Under the pieces are notes generated by a model. The model saw only the letters and a program-made list of their open reading frames with translations. It was not told where the DNA came from and ran no database searches. From NCBI GenBank assembly GCA_024516155.1, contig JAJJXM010000031.1, positions 62,001 to 126,000 on the forward strand: DNA of 64,000 nucleotides, in the 5' to 3' direction. The stretch comes from Pyronema omphalodes. Taxonomy: Eukaryota > Ascomycota > Pezizomycetes > Pezizales > Pyronemataceae. Within the stretch, counting starts at the first letter, position 1. Every line of letters starts with the position of its first letter. Positions 56,759-64,000 of this stretch are shown in pieces. The translations under genes and the position numbers were made by a program.

Positions 56759-59221
56759 GTTGTAGGTGGTAGGTTGTGGATGATTGGATTATGTCGAGGT
56801 TGGAGTTGAGGTTGAAGCTGAGGCTGAAGATGTGAGATTGGAAAGGGAGATGGGAGTTGTTATACCCAAGAGAAGAAGCCGACAACACCATCTATGTACT
56901 CAGAATGATGGTCCGGAGTAATGCGTTATGATATCAATACGTTTTTGTTTTTGTTTTGCTTGCTTTTGCTTTTGCTTTTGATTCTTTTGCTTCAACAGAA
57001 TAATGTTTTTCTTTATCCTTTTCTATAGTTTGGATATCACGATGAAATATGAAATATGATTATGAATATTATCTTCTATTTACCCCGTCTTGCAAATACG
57101 TAGTATATCAGGTACTAATATCCATCATCCTATCAATAAGCCGTCTGAGAAGTAAATACTTCATCGTATATACACTTGCAAAAAAGGGGGGTTTTGAAAA
57201 TGTTTTTGAAATGTTTTTGCATGCGAGAAAAGTTTTTAGCGCCATGTAGACATTTTTTCACGCTGTAAGCGCGTAATATCGAAAGCGTTTTTTTGTGCAG
57301 ACTCTTTGAGCGCTGAAAACGCATTGCGGCATCTAAACATCGGCATACTTAGAGAACGCCATAACACTTCGTAATTTTTAGGTGGTCTGTAGCGCTTTGT
57401 CCAATAATCCATTTTTGAATTCAATACTGTATATACTGTTGAATCGTTTTTTCAACTGCTGCAAAATATATAATCGCATCTTTAGTGTTTACCAGGCGAA
57501 GATAAACGTAGAAGAAAACAAATTGGCTCTGGTCTAGACGTGTAGTTTCTGACGACAGCATTTGCATCATCACTCTTGGAGTACTACAACCGCTTTGCGC
57601 TATGTGGAAGCGTTTTTCTCCTTTCAATTTTTTTCTGCAACGTCGGAAGTGATATGAAGAATCTGCCTATTATTCTAGCTTCTGTGAGGCCAAACTCCAG
57701 CAGTGGTTCGCCGCCGCTGGGTACTGGCAGAAGGTATACCTCGCCATGATGCTACAGTGTAACAGTTGTGTGAGATGTATGAGAAAATAAATTTTTATCA
57801 CTCATTTCCCACTCAATTTGAATTAGTAATTTGGCAATTGATGCTGTTGAAACCCTTTGTGAACAAAGCTGAGAAGCTACAAGTCTACACTTCGTGATGG
57901 TTTCCCCGGCATTGAATACCGGGGGATGAAGAATCAAGTAATGCCGCATCAACTTAGCCCCCGATCTTCTTGTGAAAAAAATATAGATACTGAGGCAAGT
58001 TGATTGAGTTGGCTCTTTGTTCTTGACCCTTTATGCACTTGTGAACCTTTCATTTTGATGACAAGTACTTGTCCAGCGATATTCCAACACTTCTGTTCCT
58101 CCACACTCTTCCACTTTGTCTGCCATGAGACTTCCTTCGCTTTCTTGTCCCGGGCTATCACATTTCTCTCACTCCAACATCCAACCCCCCAATCGCCACC
58201 TCCACCTCCTCCCCGCGCACCGTGGACAAAGTGCTAATCAAGTAACAGGTACAGTCTTTGCCGAAAAGAATTCCATATTTGCATACGCAATTCAGGTTAG
58301 CTAGGACAAATTGCGGATTCTACCACAACCGCGCGAATCATTCCTGTAAGCATCAGAGGGCTGACACCTATCCAGACCGATGCATTTTCATGGGATTCTA
58401 AAGAAGGAACACTGAGTAAGAATTTCACTAATAGATACTGCGTGTGGGAATACGTGTTGACTTTATTGTAGCAACTTCGTGGAGCCACCCCCGAAGCCTG
58501 ATTCCCTCTGGAATCAGCCATATTCAGCAAGCAACCATTTTACAAAACCACCTTCAGGCAATTTAACGCAAACAAATTACCTTTGATGTATACAATAGGT
58601 TTCAAGAATCTTCTGACACGATGCCCTGGTGATAGGCCATTTGAAATAGATAAAGATAAAATGATCGGACTGGTTCTCACCTTAATACCAAGGAAATCGT
58701 GTCTGTATGTCAAGGAATGTTCATCATCCGTGTGACTTGTTTTGATTGTGGTGCTAGTAATGTGGATAATCACGTGAATCTAAATGAATCGGCCTTTCAG
58801 GTGAATTCAGTGCAGAGCTAATGTCTTGCGGCTAGTCCTCATTCAGGAGTTGTTCTCCAACCGTTATTTTTCAAAAAAGGTTTGCATACTGTTCAAAACC
58901 GCTTTTGAAAACGCTTTTGAAAACGCTGCTGAAAAGGCTTCCAATTGCGAAATGTTTGTGACGGTAACAGTTTAAGGATGTTACATGTTTTGCAAAAATA
59001 AAACATTTTTCAGCGCATAAAGTTTTGGAAAAACTAGGCATTATAGGTGCTAAAATATTTTTTGATTGTAATACCATATTGAAATGACTCAAGATTTATC
59101 TCGCGAATATGTATTGAATCTGCCATGTAACTGTTTATTTTTGCTATCGCGTAAAATACCTTACCCTTAACGATAATATGTTAGACCCGTCAGCTTACGC
59201 CTGTAAATGTGTTTTAAACCT

Positions 59222-59239
59222 CCCCCCCCCCCCCCCCCC
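59222..59239 (+). repeat. Homopolymer run of 18 C
   Basis: Eighteen consecutive C, followed by T and six more C. Confidence 0.9.
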
Positions 59240-59756
59240 TCCCCCCGCCGCCTTTTTTTTACAAGCGTAGTGAAGATGTATGCTCATCATGAATTAGCTT
59301 ATATGCCTTTGCTCATTGCTCATATATCATCACCCATCACCCATCCCTTATCATTCATCGCAGCTCACGTGAATACGTAGCCACAGCCAACGGTTGTTTC
59401 AACCCTACAAAACATCCGAACCCTTCAACTAATCAGCTGCTTTAGTACTACGGTTAATAATCTTTACATCATGTAAGCCTCAAGGACCGCTTACCTACTA
59501 TGTACTCATGCAGCCGTGCTACGTTAACCGAGACTTCGTGGGTTTTCTTAACTTGGGTGGAAGTCTGCGTAGGAGTTCCGTGGTTCAAATAGTCTTCGGT
59601 CTTCACCTGGTCTTCACGGCCTTTGTTTCGCCTGGGCTTGCACCGGGCTTGCACCGGGCTTGGTTCTGAATTCTGATGTCGTGACTCGTCGCTGGTGCTT
59701 ACTTCGGCAAACGGGGTTTGGGTGGAGGAGGGGGATGGGAGGAGGGCTTTATTTTT

Positions 59757-59852
59757 CCCCACCACCACCACTACCATCACCACCGTCACCGTCACTACCG
59801 TCACCACCACTACCGTCACTACCGTCACCACCACTACCGTCACCGCCACGTT
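59757..59852 (+). repeat. CAC/CGTCA trinucleotide-like array
   Basis: Units of CACCAC, TACCGTCAC and CACCGTCAC fill about 95 bases. ORFs over it on either strand encode only His or Val repeats. Confidence 0.8.
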
Positions 59853-60158
59853 TCTGGACTTCTGGACTTGACGATCTGTTTGTTTTCTACTATACAGATT
59901 ATATCCGCTCCCAACCTACCTGGGTTTGTTATCTCGACTGCTTGATTGGAGATTATTATTTATAGACCGATGGATTGAAGCTGATACTTGCTATGGATTT
60001 AGGATTGTTGTATTGATTGATTAAACGACTTGATCGACGAGAGCTTATGTTGATGCTGATGCTTCGCTGATGCTTCCTATCAAAAGCTGCAACCGGTTCG
60101 AAATACGATAACACCACACCACATCACATCACATCACGTCCCCGCCGCCACCACCACC

Positions 60159-60614
60159 ATGTGCCACCCCCTCCCCACGCTCCGCGACCGCACCAACTAT
60201 TCCGACTGGTCACGAGCCCACCTACACCTCCTAACAACCCACAACTGTCTCTCCCTAGTCCTAGGGCACAACCCACGACCGCAGGATCCCAGCACAACCA
60301 ATGAATCCCCAGAGTCCCAGATCTATAAGGACTTACAAGCCGCTTGTGAGCTTTGGGATCAGAAAAATGCGGTGGCGAGAAGAATTATTTTATCGAGGCT
60401 GGACACAAAGATTTGGGAGGGGATGCCGTCGGATGTCGTGTTTGAACGGGCGGAGATCTTGTGGAATTGGTTGGAGGGTCAGTATGGAGGGTTGATGAGG
60501 GGGTATAAGGGGAAGAAGCAGCTGGAGGAGGGGTTGCGGGAGGAGGAGGAGGGGTTGCGGGAGGAGGGGGAGGGGTTGCGGGAGGAGGAGGAGGGGTTGC
60601 GGGTTGATGGTTGA
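60159..60614 (+). CDS. Copia-type Gag-like protein with 7-residue C-terminal repeats, 151 aa
   Basis: The ORF opens at MCHPLPTLRDRTNYSDWSR with a CCACCACC leader. Its pattern resembles the N-terminal domain of Copia gag proteins (UBN2/DUF4219 type): TNYSDW near residue 15, a long helix, LVLGHNPRPQDP, a variable loop, WDQKNAVARRIILSRLD and WNWLEGQYG. The usual rest of gag, zinc knuckle and pol are missing. After residue 122 it runs into four 7-residue units (EGLREEE, EGLREEG, EGLREEE, EGLRVDG), encoded by a 21-bp minisatellite. It is either a transposon fragment with fortuitous repeats or a domesticated gag; no LTR is visible nearby. Confidence 0.45.
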   Translation: MCHPLPTLRDRTNYSDWSRAHLHLLTTHNCLSLVLGHNPRPQDPSTTNESPESQIYKDLQAACELWDQKNAVARRIILSRLDTKIWEGMPSDVVFERAEILWNWLEGQYGGLMRGYKGKKQLEEGLREEEEGLREEGEGLREEEEGLRVDG

Positions 60615-61616
60615 TGGTTAATGGTTAATGGTTTGGAAAATAGGGAGATAAAAGATGGAAGGAAATTATGTTGATAGAATGGGATTATGGAGTTTTTGGC
60701 TGGTAATTTGGGTGGAATATGTTTAGAAGGATTTCGGTGGCGCTTTGGTTGGTTAATAGAATGGGACTTTGGACTTGGGAGAGATGTATTTGAGGGTGCG
60801 TTTAGTTCGACAGAAAACAAAAGTTTTCGGCCTATTTTCACAGGTAAAACGGGCTAAAAACTTTGTTTTTGGTTGGAACCAAATGCACCCTAATTGGTTC
60901 TGGCGAAACAACTCAACGTCTGTGGTTTTGATGGAATAATCAATACGGTTTTGTTTTTGAAAGTCTGGTTGTATTTTTCTTCCTCTTTTTGAGATGGATG
61001 GTGTTAGGTATAGAGTTATCAGTGCTGATATAACAGGTTGTTTATGCATATAACTACGGAATTAATCTCTATAATAGCTATACAACGTCCAGATACATTA
61101 TGAGTAATGTACCATGGACTCATTGCTCTGCATAATTTGATACTTGGAGTGAGTGCGGTCGCTATCTTGTGCAAAGAGGCGGGGATGAGGCTCATATATG
61201 AAACTTGGAATTGAGTTGTATACAAGAGGGTTAAATTACTTTAGAAAAGGGTTGCATTTTGTATTTTGATAATGACATTACGGATTCGGAATTTGGTTCA
61301 AAGTGATACGAAAGGGTATTTTTAAATTGTTAATTACATGTTTTGAGGATTCTAGAATATTGCAGAAGTCATGAATGATTTTGACTTTCGCTACTGACTG
61401 TGCCTAAGACTTCCGCATTTTCAGGATCTAATGTCCGTTCCTGTACGCACACAGAATCATGCATGATCATTCGATTAGCTCTAATGAGTGATACACAGTG
61501 ATGCGCTCACGTGCCTCTCGCCCGGGTAAATTCCGGCGGGCGAACCAAGCTTGCAACCAAAGTCCTCCGCAAACGCTACGTAATTGGACGATTCGCAGCG
61601 GCATCACAAAAGTTCA
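60615..61616. other. Intergenic region
   Basis: It holds the MITE-like foldback at 60794-60890 and the SAM50 5' flank. Nothing else is seen. Confidence 0.5.
60794..60890. mobile_element. MITE-like foldback element, 97 bp
   Basis: The left end begins GGGTGCGTTTAGTTC and the right end, read on the other strand, begins GGGTGCATTTGGTTC. The pairing continues for about 38 bases per arm (AAAACAAAAGTTTTCGGCC against AAAACAAAGTTTTTAGCCC), leaving a loop of about 20 bases. Such termini are seen on hAT- and PIF-type MITEs. The flanks (TGA and TAA) do not give a perfect TSD. Confidence 0.65.
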
Positions 61617-63294
61617 ATGGCGTCCACACACCGAAATGACGATGATGTAAGTTTTTTTGATAAGCTGTAGGATATCAATTGACTTACCAGATTCTAGGTC
61701 TTTGAGAGACTTGCGTCGGCAATCGATCCCGTCGTAACCTCGGAACGCGAGAAGGCCGTCCAGGAAAGAGTTAGAGCGCAGTATGAGAAGGCTCAGAAAC
61801 GCTTGTCAGAGCTGGTAGGATAGCTATAAAAGATACGAGGAATTGAGGCTGACATCTGCAAGATTGACTCAAACTCTACCCTCCCTGTCACCATCTCTGA
61901 CATCCGGATACATGGAATCAAGAAGACGCGCGAGGGCTTCTTGCAGGATGTCTTCAAGGAGGCGCTTTCGGCTGAGAAGCAGGCGGACTACACCTTGAAG
62001 ACTGCTATGGAGGCTTTGCAAAAGACCACTGACAAGCTTCACCGGTTTGGTAAGTTCATGTTCGGGGGTGCGGTTCGGAGCGGATTACTGACAGTGTAGG
62101 GAAGGTATTTTCCACCCTACCATTAACATGTACCTCGACCGCGGCGATGCTCCCGGTACTATTTCTGCCGACCTTTCTGTTTCCGAGCGTGGACGTTTGA
62201 TGCTCAACACCGGTACCGAAATCGGAAATGCCGAGGGAGGAGGATACCTTAACGGAACCATCCGCAACGTTTTCGGAGGAGCCGAGACTCTCTACGCTTC
62301 CGCATCTTCCGCTACTTCCACCGCCGATATCGGATCCCGTGCTCGTTCCGCCTACGAGGTCACCTTCGCTACTCCCCTCTTCGCAAACCCCGACACCGTC
62401 GCAGATATCGGTGCTTTCTCCAGCACAAGAAGCAACCACCACGTTTCATCGCATGAGGAGGCTAGCAGGGGTGTCAAGGCTGGATTGAAGTTCTTGAGCA
62501 AATGTGGAAACCACGAGCTCAACTACAATGGTGTTTGGAGACAGATCACCAACTTGGCTGCTGATGCTTCTACCAGCGTTCGCGCAGATGCCGGAGACAG
62601 CGTCAAGAGCTCTATTACCCACACTTTCACCCGCGACCACCGTGACAACACCCTCCTCCCTACCTCTGGATACCTTTTGAAGAACTCCACCGAGATTGCA
62701 GGATTCGGACCCTTGGGAGGAGATGTCGCTTTCGTCAAGAACGAGGCAGAGGTACAGAAGGCTATTCAGTTGAACCACGGAATGTCATTCACTGCCGGTC
62801 TCCGCGCGGGAGTCATGTGCCCTCTTCCCCTCGGATTCGGAGAGAACCAGCAGGCTCCTAAGGCTTCCCGTATTAACGACAGATTCTTCCTCGGTGGAGC
62901 TACCGACATTCGTGGATTCCGTGAGAACGGTCTTGGACCAAGAGACGGAAATGACTCTGTTGGAGGAGACCTATATGTTGCGGGAGGAGCATCAATGTTC
63001 ATTCCCCTCCCCAGGCTGGGAGCCCAGAGCCCACTCCGCATCCAGGCTTTCGTCAACGGAGGAAGATTGGTCGGTATGCAGAGAACTGGAGAGAAAGGAG
63101 ATGTCAAGACAAGCTTGTTGGATGCAGTACGGGAAATTGGTATCGGATACCCTAGCATGGCAGCTGGAGTTGGATTGGTTTACGCACACCCCGTTGCTCG
63201 GTTTGAGCTTAACTTTGCGCTACCTATTGTTAAGCGCGAGGAGGAGAAGGGACGTAAGGGATTGCAGTTTGGTGTTGGCATTAACTTCTTGTAG
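61617..63294 (+). CDS. SAM50: Sam50 (Omp85 family), mitochondrial outer-membrane assembly protein, 507 aa
   Basis: Exons are 61617-61646, 61698-61814, 61863-62049 and 62105-63294. The last acceptor (AAG at 62102-62104) was chosen because it gives LHRFGIFHPTINMYLDRG in frame. An N-terminal acidic/helical segment is followed by one POTRA domain (about residues 52-120, ISDIRIHGIKKTREGFL) and a C-terminal 16-strand barrel. The L6-loop region has DIRGFRENGLGPRDGND with the family RGF motif. The protein ends in the last barrel strand, KGLQFGVGINFL. Sam50 folds beta-barrel proteins such as porin and Tom40 into the mitochondrial outer membrane. Confidence 0.93.
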
Positions 63295-63883
63295 GTACAA
63301 TTTTGCATATTTTCTTTGTATATCGTGGGTTCTTGCTGCTGTTTATATGGGTCGTTTGGGTTGTGTGCAAAAAATGGTGAGCGCAGATGCGTGTAGTATT
63401 ATGTAGAATAGATTGATGGACCAGTAATTTTTCCCATGAAGTTGTCACCGGCGATCTCTAGGTGGTTGCCTTGCCCATTCGTCAATAACCAACCAGATCA
63501 AGATCCAGTGTGCGGCAGGAATTGCTTTTCGAGTGATGAGATGGGATGCATAGCACGTTCTCTATATTATGCATGGATCCATGGACATGTGAGGGCTTGG
63601 CAAGGGCAAGGGTTGTAATGCCTCGCTTGTTTGTTCCATCGACGCTAAGTAATCAAACTAAGGCACGAGAGTAAGCTTGACACAGCCCTCCAGGAGAGCG
63701 ACCGACACGCACAGCAACAACTTGAACCTCGACAAACTACAGCACCAGACCTCGAATCTTCCACAACATCCTTACACGCTCTGTCCTAACCAGCTATTAT
63801 TACCCCTCCGCCGCAGTTCCTCTGGAACAGTGTCTATTCCTTACAACTTCCCTGTGCACGGCTAACCGCACCACGTCGCCACT
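63295..63883. other. Intergenic region
   Basis: 3' flank of SAM50 and 5' leader of the next gene. No distinct element is seen. Confidence 0.5.
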
Positions 63884-64000
63884 ATGGCTACTCCAGCAGC
63901 TAACAAGCGGGTATGATTCCCAACACCATACCTCTGTCCCCAACCTTGAAGTCGCTGAACAACAACTAACTTTCAACGAAACAGTTAACCCGCGAATACA
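63884..64000 (+). CDS. Ubc6-like ubiquitin-conjugating enzyme, N-terminal fragment
   Basis: Exon 1 is 63884-63910, the intron 63911-63984 (donor GTATGA, branch CTAAC, acceptor CAG) and exon 2 from 63985 runs off the window. The visible residues are MATPAANKRLTREY. A Met-Ala-Thr start followed by an RLT-EY helix is how Ubc6/UBE2J-type enzymes begin; these are tail-anchored ER enzymes of protein degradation. Only 14 residues are visible, so other E2 classes are not excluded. Confidence 0.55.

Larger units (their letters stand above)
56759..60158. other. Intergenic region of 3.4 kb
   Basis: No supported gene. It contains GTTTTTG/CTTTTG repeats after the catalase gene, two related stretches with GNTTTTGAAAANG units (57185-57320 and 58900-59060), an 18-C run (59222-59239) and a CAC/CGTCA-type array (about 59757-59852). 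Confidence 0.55.

Noticed and set aside
59469..59945. ORFs of Val or His repeats on both strands
   Set aside because: They are translations of the CAC/CGTCA array.
1..64000. CRISPR arrays, bacterial operons or prophage features
   Set aside because: Spliced genes, fungal protein families and fungal retrotransposons show this is eukaryotic DNA, and no spaced identical repeats of CRISPR type were seen.

Overview
The window is nuclear DNA of a filamentous ascomycete (Pezizomycotina). Host genes have short GT-AG introns, mostly 46-90 bp, with CTRAY-like branch sites. The recognisable products are fungal housekeeping proteins (Paf1, Arp8, Arl1, Sam50, a PITSLRE kinase, a cytochrome c-type haem lyase, a catalase, a Ubc6-like E2). 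The transposons are a Tad-type LINE and a chromodomain-bearing Ty3/Gypsy element. The species cannot be named from the sequence.

Layout. 1-3.3 kb is gene-poor. 3.3-6.3 kb holds two genes of unknown function. 6.9-20.4 kb is one nested transposon block: a full-length LINE of about 6.0 kb, flanked by a 15-bp target-site duplication (TSD), carries a 7.4-kb LTR retrotransposon on the opposite strand. The LTR element has matching 1140-bp LTRs, a 5-bp TSD and intact gag and pol. 20.8-32 kb is a gene island: S28 serine peptidase, CDK11/PITSLRE kinase, Hri1-like protein, haem lyase, a small cysteine-rich membrane protein and Paf1. 32-38 kb is AT-rich with no gene I can support. A zinc alcohol dehydrogenase lies at 38.1-39.2 kb. 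39.2-45.5 kb is repeat-rich, with two good and several decayed copies of a roughly 1-kb repeat around a (TCAAA)n array of about 58 units. 45.5-52.5 kb holds a divergent pair (CENP-O/Mcm21-like and an unknown protein), Arp8 and Arl1. 52.5-61 kb is a catalase gene amid simple repeats, a Copia-gag-like ORF and a MITE-like foldback. 61.6-63.3 kb is Sam50, and the window ends in the first codons of a Ubc6-like gene.

The most notable content is in the Gypsy element. A 12-nt sequence in its LTR is perfectly complementary to a 12-nt site 2 nt inside the element, which points to Tf1-type self-primed reverse transcription. gag and pol are joined by a canonical GGGAAAA -1 slippery site just before the gag stop. 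The U3 part of the LTR carries TTAGGG telomere-like motifs, a 21-bp tandem repeat and long palindromes with GATA cores. Other points are a 7-nt microexon in ARL1, two same-direction frameshifts at C-runs in the LINE, and an ATGCTGA overlap of the LINE ORFs. All exon joins were worked out by hand from splice signals and protein continuity; no database was searched.
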